Shown: positions 9,080 to 18,754 of the stretch, in pieces
Position numbering within the stretch: position 1 is the stretch's first letter
Layout of the letters: the number at the start of each line of letters is the position of its first letter
From: Leptolyngbya sp. O-77
GTDB lineage: Bacteria > Cyanobacteriota > Cyanobacteriia > Elainellales > Elainellaceae
Length of the DNA: 64,000 bases
NCBI RefSeq assembly: GCF_001548395.1
Contig: NZ_AP017367.1
Span: 2,951,001 to 3,015,000 of the forward strand
Direction: 5' to 3'
Program-made: the position numbers and the translations under genes
Notes under the pieces: model-generated
The model's input: the letters and a program-made list of their open reading frames with translations, nothing else
What the model was told of the DNA's origin: nothing
The model's database searches: none

Positions 9080-9346
9080 TTACTCGACTACGATTTTCCA
9101 CTCGTGTAGCTCGTAGCTGACACAGCCATTTTGCACTAGTGGGTCTTGCGCCACGATCGCCCTGGCTTCTTCCATCGAGTCTGCCTGAAACAGCAGCATT
9201 CCCCCGCCCCGCTCAGCCCAGTACCCGGTTTTAGCCTGATGCCCTTTGGTGATCAGGTCGCGAACAAACTGCTTGTGGGCTGGCACAAATTGATCAAACG
9301 TTGCCTTGTCCACAAGCCCTTTTTCGATCTTGACGAACCAGGGCAT
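9080..9346 (-). CDS. YCII-related domain protein
   Basis: An 88-residue protein of the YciI/YCII fold (ferredoxin-like dimer, putative small enzyme). Visible are 'MPWFVKIEKG', the conserved 'AHKQFV' histidine (about residue 24), 'GYWAERGGGMLLFQADSMEEA', and 'IVAQDPLVQNGCVSYELHEWKIV', where the D-P-x-x dyad is typical of the family. The biochemical role of most YCII proteins is not established. It sits just upstream of smpB. Confidence 0.85.
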   Translation of the reverse strand: MPWFVKIEKGLVDKATFDQFVPAHKQFVRDLITKGHQAKTGYWAERGGGMLLFQADSMEEARAIVAQDPLVQNGCVSYELHEWKIVVE

Positions 9347-9540
9347 GGTGAAGCTGCGAAGAAACAGAGGAAATTAGGATAGCGCGAGACAAAGCGAAGC
9401 GCGATCGCCCCATAGGTTAACCATTTCAGCCCAGCATCGGCTCAGGGGTGTCGCCGCTCCACACCAGATGTCGAGCAAATTGAATCGCCCGAACCTCCAG
9501 GATATCGCGATCGCCCACCGTCTGGGGTTATGCGCTGGAC

Positions 9541-12500
9541 TTAAGAAAATGGAGAGAAGGGCGATCGCCCAGGGTTCACATCCTGTGACTGGGGCGACAC
9601 CTCTACTTCGGGTGCGGGGGGCGGCTCTGGCTGCGTCAATTCTGTCCAGAGCGATCGCCCAACCAGCGCCAAGATCCACGCCAGCAGCGCCAGCAGCACT
9701 CCATACAGCAAATTGGTGGCGCGTCCGCCAGACGCTTCAGCCCGTTCCCCGGCTTCTGACTCATCGACTGTGGTCGAGCCTGGCACTTGGGGAGCGCTCG
9801 CGGGGTAGACAAAGGTATCCTCTGGCGGAGGCGGCGCAGGCGGAATGCCATAGCTCCAGCCTTCCTCAGCAGAACTGAGCGGCGAAACGGGCGGATTTGC
9901 GGAGGCAGCGACCTCACTAGCCAGCCAATCCAATTCCTCGCGGTTGAGGTCTGGTGACTGGGGCACAGTGCCAAACGAAGTTCCCGGATCGGTGCTGGGG
10001 TCTAGCAAGATGGTCGCTTCATCATCGTCCTCCAGACCAAACGTGGTTTCGGGCAGCGGGTCTGGCTCGTTCTGCCAATCGGCTGCGGGCGCACCCAAGT
10101 CAAACTCGTCTAGCCCATCTAGCCCAAAGTCATCGCCGCCAGCAGCTTCTGCTTCAGAGGGCTGGAACTCTTCACTCCCCAAGCTTTCCAGCCCCAGCCC
10201 CAGATTATCCATCTCGAAGCCACCGGACTCATCCAGGTCATCAACCAGCAGTTCCGACGGCAGCGTTTCTTCGCCAGGAGGCATCAGTTCTGTGGGAGCG
10301 GTTTCATCTTCGAGGGTGAACTCGTTGGCTGGGGCACTGTCGTAGATGTTGTCAAAGGCAATCTCATCAAACTCAACGCCAGAAAGGGGTACGTCGAGAA
10401 AGTCAGGCGCGTCTAGCTCATCATCCCGAATTTCAGACGAGGGAATCTCGGTGGGCAGCTGCGAGAGGGGAATGTCTGAGGTTTCCTCAAAGGTTTCCTC
10501 AAACAAATCGGTATCCAGCAGGTTGTCCGAGCCATCGGCAGGGTCGAGAGCATCCACACTGTCCACACTGTCCAAGTTATCTAGGCTATCCAGGTTGTCC
10601 AAATTCTCCAGATCAAAGCCAACATCACCCGCGGCAGCAGGCGGAGAGGATTCTGGAGCAATGCTATCTGCTGCCGACTCAAAGTACAGGTCTTGGGCCT
10701 CTAGATCGAGATCCTGCGCCAGTTCTAGAGACTCTGGGGCGATCGCCCTGGCCCCCTCACCCTCCAACAGCCCCACCCCAGCAGCATCCAGCAGAGAGCC
10801 ATTCAGTGTGACATCAATCACAAATTCGGGCGGTAGCTCACTCAGCCAGGGCGCAGAGTCTCCCGCAGGCGCAAAAATCGGCGCAGCAGGAGACTCTGTA
10901 AAATCCGCCAGGAAGGGCGCAGGAGCAGACTCGCGCCCAGAGGTTTCGTCAAATCCGCTGGGTTCCGCCATCGGCAGATCAGTTTCCCAGTCGCCGCTGG
11001 TCAATTCGTCGGTAGCAAACTCGCTGCTGACAAACTCATTGTCCAACTCTAGTGCGTCTGATTCAGATTCTGCCGCTGTCTCGAACGTTGTTTCCGCAGG
11101 CTCCGCTGGGTCAGCCGTAAAGTCTGACAAGTCTTCCCCGGTCAAATTGCCAAACTCTAGATCAGCATCCCAATCATCCCCGCCTTCGGTCGTCACGGGT
11201 GGCAGTTGGATGTCGTCCAGATCCAGCTCAAGGGACATTTCTTCGGCCACGTAGGGCGGTGGAGTTGGGGCTGGCTCGTCAAAGCCCGTAGAACTGCCCC
11301 CTTCGTCAAACGAGGATTCTGGTAGCAGATCGTCAAACTGAGCTTCGGTTTCAAATCCAGCGGCGATCGCCCCCAAATCCTCCTCTTGCCAACCGTTCGC
11401 GGCTGGCTCGCCCATCGCCTCCAGTCCTGCAAAATCCCTTTCCAAATCACCAGAATCACCAGACACAGAGGATTCGCTAAATAGCTCTGAACCGCTCGCG
11501 TCAAAGTCAAAATCGGCATCGCTCAGCGAAGCATCGTCAAAGTTCGGGCTGCCAAACTCGGTATTGCCGAATTCTGTACTGCCAAACTCGGTATTGCCGA
11601 ATTCTGTGCTGCCAAACTCGGTATTGCCAAACTCGGTATTGCCCAGTTCCATATCACCAAACCCTGCATCCTCGGGGGTTGATGGGGCTGAGTCCCCAAA
11701 GTCCAGGTCTTCCAGACCCGACAATGGCTCACTGGCGCTTGACGGGGTGCTGAGTTCGTCAAAGTCCGTCAGCGGGAAATCGACTTGTTCGGGAGTCAGG
11801 TCGAAACTGCTGTCCAACGTCGAACTGGATGGCTCCACATCGGGCAAGCCAAGGTCAAACTCGTCCGCGTTATCCAATGGCTCCATCGAAAAATCGGATG
11901 AGAAATCGGACGACAAATCGGCAGATAGGTCAAACTCGTCTGGCTCCAACCCCATACCAGGATTCGATTCTCCAGTCACCGCGTCGATTCCCGAAAACTT
12001 GTCGTCCATTCGGGCCAGGTCACCTTCCAGCGAGCCGAGATCGCTGAGCATCTCATCTGGCGCGTCGAGCGACCAATCTTGTGTCGATTCCAGCGCATCC
12101 AAATCCGAAAGCAGTGCGTCGCTTGATGGTTCATGCATTCCCGCATCCAGAGGGGCGCTGGTGTCACTGGTATCAAAGGTGCTGCCAGAGAAACCGCTAT
12201 CCACAAAGGCGCTGTCAAAAGAACCCGTGTTCTGGTCAAATTCTGAAAAATCACTGTCCAGGTTTAAATCGGACAAGCTGCTTTCTATAGCATCCAGTCC
12301 GCCCAATCCCAGGTCATCTGGCTGGAAATCTGCCATCGGGTCTGGTTCCAGATCGGCTCCCAAATCCAGATCCGCCAGTAGGTCATCGGGCAGATCTGCT
12401 GAGCTGGTGTCATCGGTGGCGATCGCCTCCAGCGAAAAATCCCCCGAAAAATCGTCGTCCAGAGCAGGCAAATCGCCCGATACAAACTCATCCTCAAAAT

Positions 12501-12996
12501 CCAGCGCAGGTGCTTCTGACGACGGTCTCTCTGGCTCAAAGGTGAGATCAGGTGGCGGCGCGGTCAGTTCTGAGAGAATATCGCCGACAGGGTTGGGGGC
12601 GGGCGCAATGTCGTCCAGCCCGTCGAGAGAGGTGCCTACATCGTAGGGCGGGGTGGATTCTGGGTCGCCCAGTCCCAAATCGTCCAGATCTGCCAGATCT
12701 GGTAGATCAATCTGTAAGTCCTGCGTCCAGGCAGGTTCGGCCATGCCAAACTGCTGCCCAGCAATCTTGACCAACTGGATGGAAGACACGCCCAGGTTGC
12801 TGATGCCGTTCTGCACAAACGCAGTAAGCACCTGGCGATTGGGCACCTGCTCTGCTTGCAGCGTGACATACAGGCAGGTTCCCTGGCGATCGACCGATGC
12901 AGTCATGCCGCGCGGCTGAAGGGAGCGATTCATGAGCGTGGCGATCGCCTGTGGGTCACCTTGCTTCGCGAGTTCAAGCAGGTTCGTTTGTGCCAT
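9541..12996 (-). CDS. giant acidic, low-complexity, C-terminally anchored membrane protein
   Basis: 1151 residues. The N-terminus (about 1-90) is a small folded domain ('LLELAKQGDPQAIATLMNRSLQPRG', then 'QVLTAFVQNGISNLGVSSIQLVKIAG') of a type I associate with many cyanobacterial proteins. The next roughly 970 residues are low complexity, dominated by Asp, Glu, Ser, Leu and Phe, with a short run of [N/S]TEFG repeats. One hydrophobic segment near the C-terminus ('LLYGVLLALLAWILALVG') is followed by a proline-rich tail. The topology suggests a large acidic disordered region tethered to a membrane. Several long antisense frames are shadows of its biased composition. Function unknown. Confidence 0.8.
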   Translation of the reverse strand: MAQTNLLELAKQGDPQAIATLMNRSLQPRGMTASVDRQGTCLYVTLQAEQVPNRQVLTAFVQNGISNLGVSSIQLVKIAGQQFGMAEPAWTQDLQIDLPDLADLDDLGLGDPESTPPYDVGTSLDGLDDIAPAPNPVGDILSELTAPPPDLTFEPERPSSEAPALDFEDEFVSGDLPALDDDFSGDFSLEAIATDDTSSADLPDDLLADLDLGADLEPDPMADFQPDDLGLGGLDAIESSLSDLNLDSDFSEFDQNTGSFDSAFVDSGFSGSTFDTSDTSAPLDAGMHEPSSDALLSDLDALESTQDWSLDAPDEMLSDLGSLEGDLARMDDKFSGIDAVTGESNPGMGLEPDEFDLSADLSSDFSSDFSMEPLDNADEFDLGLPDVEPSSSTLDSSFDLTPEQVDFPLTDFDELSTPSSASEPLSGLEDLDFGDSAPSTPEDAGFGDMELGNTEFGNTEFGSTEFGNTEFGSTEFGNTEFGSPNFDDASLSDADFDFDASGSELFSESSVSGDSGDLERDFAGLEAMGEPAANGWQEEDLGAIAAGFETEAQFDDLLPESSFDEGGSSTGFDEPAPTPPPYVAEEMSLELDLDDIQLPPVTTEGGDDWDADLEFGNLTGEDLSDFTADPAEPAETTFETAAESESDALELDNEFVSSEFATDELTSGDWETDLPMAEPSGFDETSGRESAPAPFLADFTESPAAPIFAPAGDSAPWLSELPPEFVIDVTLNGSLLDAAGVGLLEGEGARAIAPESLELAQDLDLEAQDLYFESAADSIAPESSPPAAAGDVGFDLENLDNLDSLDNLDSVDSVDALDPADGSDNLLDTDLFEETFEETSDIPLSQLPTEIPSSEIRDDELDAPDFLDVPLSGVEFDEIAFDNIYDSAPANEFTLEDETAPTELMPPGEETLPSELLVDDLDESGGFEMDNLGLGLESLGSEEFQPSEAEAAGGDDFGLDGLDEFDLGAPAADWQNEPDPLPETTFGLEDDDEATILLDPSTDPGTSFGTVPQSPDLNREELDWLASEVAASANPPVSPLSSAEEGWSYGIPPAPPPPEDTFVYPASAPQVPGSTTVDESEAGERAEASGGRATNLLYGVLLALLAWILALVGRSLWTELTQPEPPPAPEVEVSPQSQDVNPGRSPFSPFS
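11551..11640. repeat. 15-bp coding tandem repeat, six units
   Basis: Six 15-bp units inside the acidic protein gene alternate GCCAAACTCGGTATT with GCCGAATTCTGTNCT. In the coding strand each unit encodes Asn/Ser-Thr-Glu-Phe-Gly. The unit is a multiple of three, so copy number can change without a frameshift. Confidence 0.9.
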
Positions 12997-13261
12997 ATCT
13001 CATCCAGGTTGATCCGTCGCGTGATAACTTTTGCTCTACGATACTTGGAGATAGCCCAGCCGGATCGATTTTTTATTGAACCCACTCTAGCCCACAGTCT
13101 AAAGTTGCTGCCTGCGATACCGTTTGGTGTCCTGGCTACCAGTGATTCTGTTAAGAAGTTCAAGGAATACTTAATTAATCGTTATACATGCGCCGCTCTA
13201 AAACTGCCATTATCCGGCTCTTTGCCTGACTTGCCCACTCGCCCATCCAACTGCCAATCCC

Positions 13262-14851
13262 ATGAGCATCGGATACCTTGCCTTCGTCCTCCACGCCCAT
13301 TTGCCCTTTGTGCGCCACCCAGAGAGCGACTATGTACTCGAAGAAGAGTGGCTCTTTGAGGCGATTACGGAAACGTATATCCCCCTGCTTCAGGTGTTTG
13401 AGGGGCTGAAGCGCGATGGCGTTGATTTCAAGCTGACGATGAGCATGACACCGCCGCTGGTGTCGATGTTGCGCGATCCGCTGCTGCAAGAGCGATACGA
13501 CATCCACCTCGCCAAGCTTGAAGAACTGGCGGAGATGGAAATCGAACGCAATGCCCACACCGGCCACATGAAATACCTGGCCGAACACTACGCCGCCGAG
13601 TTTAACAGCGTGCGCCAGGTGTGGGAGCGCTGCAATCATGACTTGGTGGGCGCGTTCCGGGGTTTTCTAGAGTCCAACAACCTCGACATCATTACCTGCG
13701 GGGCAACCCACGGCTATCTGCCGCTGATGAAGATGTATCCGCAGGCGGTGTGGGCGCAAATTCAGGTCGCCTGCGAAAGCTATGAGGAGCATTTTGGGCG
13801 ATCGCCCAACGGTATCTGGCTACCGGAATGCGCCTACTACGAAGGCGTAGAGCGGATGGTCGCCGATGCAGGCGTGCGCTACTTCATCACCGACGGCCAC
13901 GGCATTCTCTACGCCCGCCCGCGCCCCCGCTTTGGAACCTACGCGCCAATTTTTACCGAAACAGGCGTCGCCGCCTTTGGGCGCGATCACGAATCGTCGC
14001 AGCAGGTCTGGTCATCGGAAGTGGGCTATCCCGGTGCGCCAGAATACCGCGAGTTTTACCGCGATTTGGGCTGGGATGCCGAATATGAATACATCAAGCC
14101 CTACATCATGCCCAACGGTCAGCGCAAAAATGTGGGCATCAAATATCACAAAATTACCGGGCGCGGGCTGGGGCTGAGCGACAAAGATCTCTACGATCCC
14201 TACTGGGCCAGAGAAAAAGCGGCAGAACACGCAGGCAACTTCGTCTATAACCGCGAACGCCAGGTCGAACACCTGCACGGCATTATGCAGCGCCCGCCGA
14301 TCATCGTGTCGCCTTACGATGCCGAGCTATTCGGCCACTGGTGGTACGAAGGCCCCTGGTTCCTGGACTATCTCTTCCGCAAGTCCTGGTTCGACCAAAA
14401 CACCTTCGAGATGACTCACCTTTCCGACTATCTCAAGGCGCACCCGACCCAGCAGGTCTGCCGCCCGTCCCAGTCAAGCTGGGGCTTTAAGGGCTTTCAT
14501 GAATATTGGCTGAACGACACCAACGCCTGGATCTATCCCCATCTGCATAAAGCCGCTGAGCGGATGATCGACCTGGCCAAGCGCGAACCCGCCGATGACC
14601 TGGAATGGCGGGCGCTGAACCAGGCGGCGCGGGAACTGCTGCTGGCGCAATCGTCTGACTGGGCGTTCATCATGCGGACGGGAACGATGGTGCCCTATGC
14701 GGTGCGCCGGACGCGATCGCACCTGATGCGGTTTAACAAGCTGCGCGAAGACATCCTAGCGGGCAAAATCGACAGCGGCTGGCTGGAAAAAGTCGAGGCG
14801 ATCGACAATATCTTCCCCAAGCTGAACTATCGCGTCTACCGCCCGCTCTAG
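13262..14851 (+). CDS. GH57 glycoside hydrolase, 1,4-alpha-glucan branching enzyme type
   Basis: 529 residues. GH57 branching enzymes cut an alpha-1,4 glucan and re-attach it in alpha-1,6 linkage during glycogen synthesis. The N-terminal 'HAHLPFVRHPE' is the family's first conserved motif. 'WLPECAYYEGVE' holds the expected nucleophile (Glu about 189), and 'YDAELFGHWWYEGP' the expected acid/base (Asp about 353). A C-terminal helical domain of the branching-enzyme subgroup follows ('SSDWAFIMRTGTMVPYA'). The length matches the family. The start is the ATG after 'CAATCCC', without a clear ribosome binding site. Transcription is divergent from the acidic protein gene across a 265-base gap. Confidence 0.9.
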   Translation: MSIGYLAFVLHAHLPFVRHPESDYVLEEEWLFEAITETYIPLLQVFEGLKRDGVDFKLTMSMTPPLVSMLRDPLLQERYDIHLAKLEELAEMEIERNAHTGHMKYLAEHYAAEFNSVRQVWERCNHDLVGAFRGFLESNNLDIITCGATHGYLPLMKMYPQAVWAQIQVACESYEEHFGRSPNGIWLPECAYYEGVERMVADAGVRYFITDGHGILYARPRPRFGTYAPIFTETGVAAFGRDHESSQQVWSSEVGYPGAPEYREFYRDLGWDAEYEYIKPYIMPNGQRKNVGIKYHKITGRGLGLSDKDLYDPYWAREKAAEHAGNFVYNRERQVEHLHGIMQRPPIIVSPYDAELFGHWWYEGPWFLDYLFRKSWFDQNTFEMTHLSDYLKAHPTQQVCRPSQSSWGFKGFHEYWLNDTNAWIYPHLHKAAERMIDLAKREPADDLEWRALNQAARELLLAQSSDWAFIMRTGTMVPYAVRRTRSHLMRFNKLREDILAGKIDSGWLEKVEAIDNIFPKLNYRVYRPL

Positions 14852-14864
14852 TCCACCCCTTACC

Positions 14865-15476
14865 ATGCAAACGCTTCCGCCGACGCAGGATCAGCGAATC
14901 GTTCAATCTGGGCGCACCTGGGAGCAGTTCAAGCTGATCCAGGAAGGCTTCAGCAACGCGCCAGGTGTTCGGCTGTTTTACTTTGATGGAACGATTGAGG
15001 TGCTTATGCCTGGGCGAGAGCATGAGCTGTTTAGCGCAGTCATTGCCCTGCTCTTAGGACTCTTTTTTCTAGAGCGTGAGATTGAGTTTGAACCCACCGG
15101 CTCAATGGATCAGGAAAAATTGGGGGAAGCGTTTGTACAAGCCGATCAGTCCTATTGCTTCGGCGAGTCCCAGTCTGGCGAGTCCAAGGCCATTCCCGAT
15201 TTGTCGATCGAAGTCGTCGTCAGCAGCGGCGGCATAAACAAACTGGCGCGATATCGGGCGCTAGGTGTGCCGGAGGTCTGGTTTTGGGAAGACGGAGCCT
15301 TCAGGCTGTTTCATCTGCGAGAAACGGGCTATGAACCAGTCAGCCGAAGCGAGTTGCCTCAATTAGAAACCCTGGATATCGCCTTGTTGACTCAGTGTGT
15401 TCTGATGGGTAAGACTTCCCGCTTGGATGCTGCCAGAGCGTTTCAGCAGGGCATCCGCCGCGCTTCGTTCCAATGA
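14865..15476 (+). CDS. Uma2-family (DUF820) PD-(D/E)XK nuclease-like protein
   Basis: 203 residues, starting 13 bases after the branching-enzyme stop. Members of this family are very numerous in cyanobacteria and share a restriction-endonuclease-like fold; their roles are mostly unknown. Visible motifs are 'LFYFDGTIEVLMPGREHEL', 'IPDLSIEVVVSSGG' (the Asp and Glu-x-Val core) and 'KLARYRALGVPEVWFWEDG'. All core acidic residues appear present. The close spacing to the GH57 gene could mean read-through, but a functional link is not implied. Confidence 0.85.
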   Translation: MQTLPPTQDQRIVQSGRTWEQFKLIQEGFSNAPGVRLFYFDGTIEVLMPGREHELFSAVIALLLGLFFLEREIEFEPTGSMDQEKLGEAFVQADQSYCFGESQSGESKAIPDLSIEVVVSSGGINKLARYRALGVPEVWFWEDGAFRLFHLRETGYEPVSRSELPQLETLDIALLTQCVLMGKTSRLDAARAFQQGIRRASFQ

Positions 15477-15539
15477 GCTTAGTATGAGCTTTGTTTCACA
15501 AATCTGCCCTAACTCAAGCAGCCAGATCAAGCTGCCAGA

Positions 15540-15917
15540 TCAAGCGGCTAGTTGCAGCGTGCGGGAGGGCTGGCTATCGGCGTGCAGCACGGCCATGGGA
15601 GACAACAGCATATTCACGATTGCATCGCTCGACGCTAGCGTGCCCTCTTGGGTAATGTGGCAGGTCTTCCACCAATCGGCCTTGTGGCAGTGCAGCGCCG
15701 TAATAGCATCGCTAGTACCACAAGTGATGCAGAATGGTCTTTCACCAATCGGCCTTGTGGCAGTGCAGCGCCGCCAGCATTTAGGAATAGCGGCCGCCGC
15801 GCTCATCTACCACGCGGCACGACATCCGCAGATAGGACACGACTCTCAGTTGCAGGGGCACATCGGTTTGCTGAAGCTTTTGGCGGATGGTTTGCAACTT
15901 TGCGTCTAGGCGAGTCA
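15540..15917 (-). pseudogene. decayed small gene with an internal imperfect duplication
   Basis: On the minus strand an ATG at 15917 opens a 45-codon frame (MTRLDAKLQTIRQKLQQ..., stop at about 15781-15783). A second stretch follows, 'ALHCHKADWWKTCHITQEG', that looks protein-coding but is broken by stops and a frame change. A segment of about 73 bp is present twice (identical cores at about 15671-15701 and 15744-15774). Because 73 is not a multiple of three, the two copies read in different frames. I do not recognise the family; it could also be a short real protein plus non-coding repeats. Confidence 0.35.
15669..15775. repeat. imperfect 73-bp tandem duplication
   Basis: The core beginning ACCAATCGGCCTTGTGGCAG occurs at 15671 and again at 15744, with a diverged but alignable sequence between copies (GTAATG...GGTCTTCC against GTGATG...GGTCTTTC). 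The divergence outside the core suggests an old event or two partial duplications. The surrounding 755-base gap (15477-16232) holds nothing else I can support besides this decayed stretch. Confidence 0.7.
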
Positions 15918-16232
15918 TGGCAGTGTCCTCTTGTTGATTTTGATTCAGTTGAATTAGGCTGGGAGACTAGTTGAAACTGGAAGCTTAGTTGAAAGCGGTA
16001 TGCGTGTCTTGGAGTGATGATTCTTTTATAGGATTTTCCTTGGGAGACATCGATATGGAAAAGTTAGGGACTTTGAGGAGTTGACCGGGGGCGATCGCCC
16101 TGCTGGAATCGGAAACGTTAAGGTCGCTGAATTAAACAAACCGCCAAGACGAAGCACGACTTGTGCAACCTCTCAGCGGCTTGAATGGGTTTGGTTCAGG
16201 GATAGTGGGTGATGGAATTCTGATGGAATTCT

Positions 16233-16574
16233 CTAGGCAGACGGACGCATGTCGCGAGCCAGTTCCCGGTAGTCGGCAGGGTCGCCCCCAGCTGCGGGCA
16301 AACTGTCATCTTCTGAAGAAATGTTCACGTCTTCCGGCTGAGCCACCTCATGCTGAGGGGCAACCTGCTTCGCTGCTTCGTCAGGGCTGAGCGTACCCTG
16401 GCTCATGGCTTGCGCCGCTGCATAGTCTTTGTCCAGATCTAGGTTCTCTTCGGGCGACTTTTCTTCACCCTCGGCGATCGCCGCCCTGGTTTCCCGCGCA
16501 TCAAAGCTTTCGGTCTTGTCTGACACCGTGTTGGCGGGAACAATCGGTGTGGAATCCGTAGAGTCGGTGGTCAT
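16233..16574 (-). CDS. small acidic hydrophilic protein, unknown
   Basis: I take the ATG at 16574 (113 residues, 'MTTDSTDSTPIVPANTV'); five extra residues from 16589 are possible. The protein is rich in Asp, Glu, Ser and Ala, without hydrophobic segments, and is probably largely disordered. 'SPEENLDLDKDYAAAQAMSQG' may be a helical motif. No family recognised. It stands alone between a decayed region and the proline-rich membrane protein gene. Confidence 0.55.
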   Translation of the reverse strand: MTTDSTDSTPIVPANTVSDKTESFDARETRAAIAEGEEKSPEENLDLDKDYAAAQAMSQGTLSPDEAAKQVAPQHEVAQPEDVNISSEDDSLPAAGGDPADYRELARDMRPSA

Positions 16575-16724
16575 GATTAAACGCCTCATTTTGCAATGCT
16601 AGTACGCTATCAAGCTGCACTCAACATCTCGAGTTCCCGGAGGCAGATTCCTGGCCTGTTTCTATAGGCAGAAAAATGGGCAGAAAAATAAGCCCTTGGC
16701 TCTCCTCATTCCTCCAGAATCCAA

Positions 16725-17882
16725 TTAAGCCGCTTGCTCTGGCTGGAGGCTGCGCTTGAGGATAATCATGCGATCGCCCACCACAGGACTGCGGGCCAGC
16801 AGCGTACCGTCTGGCGAAACCAGTTCCAGCTTGGTAAAATCCAGCCTCGTTGCCCGTTTCAGCAACTCTGCCGCGAGTTTATCCTGACTGGCGGGCGACA
16901 GGGCATACCAGCCATCGCCCAGGCTCACCCTCAGGCGGCCGCTGCGAAAGCTCGCCTGAATGGTCTGGATCAGGTTTTCGCTGTAGGCATCGGTGACGCT
17001 GGTGATCTGCTCCTGGATCGCTGCCACTAGGGGCTGATCGGGCAAGGCGGGACGGGCGGGCGCAGGGGGTGTGGGCAAGGGCGATGGCTGCGGCGGGGGC
17101 GGGGGCTGCGGCTTGGCAGTCGGACGAGACGGGCGCGGGCTGTCGTCTGGGCTGGGGGCAGGCGCGGGCGCGGGCGGCAGGTCATCGGGCACCACTTCAG
17201 GAATTGTGGTGACCCGGGGTAGGGGCTGCTCGACGCGGCGACCGTCTACTGGCGCTTCGCTGATCAGGGGCGGTTCGGTAATGCGGGTTGGCTCCTGGGA
17301 CGGCAGCAGGTTGGGCACGACGAAGACCAGAAGAGCGGCAATTCCGGCGATCGCCCCACTCAGCGCCCGATCCGTTAACGTCTCCCGAATCGACGCTGGC
17401 AGGATGGCTCGAATCTTCGGCAACGCATTGGCTGTCCACCAAGCCCAGCCCTTCTCCCAGTAGGGCTTTGCCACAGCCCAGGCCTGCCGAGCGGCGGGCT
17501 GCACAGTCGCCCACACCTGCTGAATCGCTGTCCGCAGGCGACGACCCAGCGACGGCGCAACCGGAACAGGCGGCGCACCAGGCTCTGTGCGGACGAGGGC
17601 ACTGCTGTCGGCGGCGGCGGTCAGTTCTCCCGGTGAGCGATCGCCCAGGGAGGTCTGGGCCCGTCTGGGCGGTGCTTCTAGGGCAGCAATCCAACCCTCT
17701 AACAGCCGCACATTTGCCCGCAGCAGCCCAATCAGCAGCCGCTTGCCCAACCCCACATATTCTGCCCGCAAATCTTGCAGCGAGGGCGGCCCATAGCCGG
17801 GTTCAACGTTCGTGGGGGGTTTCTCTGGCGGTTCCGGCGGGTTATTGGGTGAGTTAGACGATGGGGGCGGCTCCTGAGTCAT
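16725..17882 (-). CDS. proline-rich single-span membrane protein, unknown
   Basis: I take the ATG at 17882 (385 residues, 'MTQEPPPSSNSPNNPP'), since the upstream extension to 18068 does not look coding. Layout: a proline-rich N-terminus, an amphipathic region with 'LRANVRLLEGWIAAL', a Trp-rich helix, one transmembrane helix ('ALSGAIAGIAALLVFVVPNLL', about 210-230), a long Pro/Ala/Ser linker, and a C-terminal folded domain from about residue 285 ('VAAIQEQITSVTDAYSENLIQTIQASF...'). The C-terminal domain is likely extracytoplasmic. A similar architecture appears in the last gene of the window. Function unknown. Confidence 0.7.
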   Translation of the reverse strand: MTQEPPPSSNSPNNPPEPPEKPPTNVEPGYGPPSLQDLRAEYVGLGKRLLIGLLRANVRLLEGWIAALEAPPRRAQTSLGDRSPGELTAAADSSALVRTEPGAPPVPVAPSLGRRLRTAIQQVWATVQPAARQAWAVAKPYWEKGWAWWTANALPKIRAILPASIRETLTDRALSGAIAGIAALLVFVVPNLLPSQEPTRITEPPLISEAPVDGRRVEQPLPRVTTIPEVVPDDLPPAPAPAPSPDDSPRPSRPTAKPQPPPPPQPSPLPTPPAPARPALPDQPLVAAIQEQITSVTDAYSENLIQTIQASFRSGRLRVSLGDGWYALSPASQDKLAAELLKRATRLDFTKLELVSPDGTLLARSPVVGDRMIILKRSLQPEQAA

Positions 17883-18142
17883 GGCGCTGGGCGTAACCTT
17901 TGCAATGGGTTCACGGCGTTGGGCGTAGCGGTGGGTTGTGGGCAGTTTCGCAGTCCACTGGGCAGGTGACACAGCCGCAAGGAAACGCGATAGAGTTTTA
18001 CAGGCGGCGTGCGCGATCCCAGAAGACACTATACCGCCTGGGTGAATGGCAACCGGGTAGATCACCAAAGAACTTCACGGACTGACGCTGTTTTCCCGTG
18101 TATCTCTCTGTGGACTGTTTCTGTACTTCCTGGAAATCTATC

Positions 18143-18658
18143 ATGAGGCGATCGCTCCCCGCTCTGCTGGGTTTTCCGTTGATTCCGATGCTGATCGCGG
18201 GCTGTGCCCCGTCGCTGGCGGGGGCCCCCATTCCCGTCGATCAAGTGGTCAGCCAACTGCGTCCCCAAACGCCAATTCCGATTTTTCTGCCGGACGCAGT
18301 GCCGGGGATGGCGGAGGTGTATGTCCACGCCTATGGCGACGAAGACAGCTACGGCGTAGATTTTGACTATGTAGCCGATTGCAACGGCGCGACGGCCTGT
18401 AGCTATGGCGGCACTTGGGCGCAACGCTATGAGGGCGCGATGACTCCGGCGGAGATCCTTGGCATGTCGGAAACGGTGGAAACTGTGACCCTGACCAACG
18501 GCGTGAGCGGGCAATATGCCAACACCTGCGGAGCCTATTGCGTGGCGACGGTGATGTGGCAGGCAGATGGTATTCTCTACGGCGTGAGCATCAAAAACGG
18601 CGAAAAAGAGGCGACCATTGCGCTGGCCAACGGGGCGATCGCTGCTGGACCTCGATAA
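18143..18658 (+). CDS. putative lipoprotein, unknown
   Basis: Starting at the ATG at 18143 gives 171 residues with a type II signal peptide: 'MRR', a hydrophobic stretch, and the lipobox 'LIAGC' with Cys at about residue 20. The mature domain is small and beta-rich with two cysteine-containing stretches, 'DCNGATACSYGG' and 'NTCGAYCVA', which could form disulfides outside the cytoplasm. No catalytic family recognised. It lies about 100 bases upstream of panB on the same strand, but the spacing does not require an operon. Confidence 0.75.
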   Translation: MRRSLPALLGFPLIPMLIAGCAPSLAGAPIPVDQVVSQLRPQTPIPIFLPDAVPGMAEVYVHAYGDEDSYGVDFDYVADCNGATACSYGGTWAQRYEGAMTPAEILGMSETVETVTLTNGVSGQYANTCGAYCVATVMWQADGILYGVSIKNGEKEATIALANGAIAAGPR

Positions 18659-18754
18659 CCCCCCCATCCGGGCCCTGCGCCAGACAAAAACTCTCCATCT
18701 CCAACCGCCACCGCTCCCCTTAACCGCCAACCTCAACCTCGGAGTTTCTGAATC

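Noticed and set aside
11564..12646. 360-codon antisense frame rich in Ser and Pro
   Set aside because: Shadow of the compositionally biased acidic gene on the other strand; the same applies to 10346-11254.
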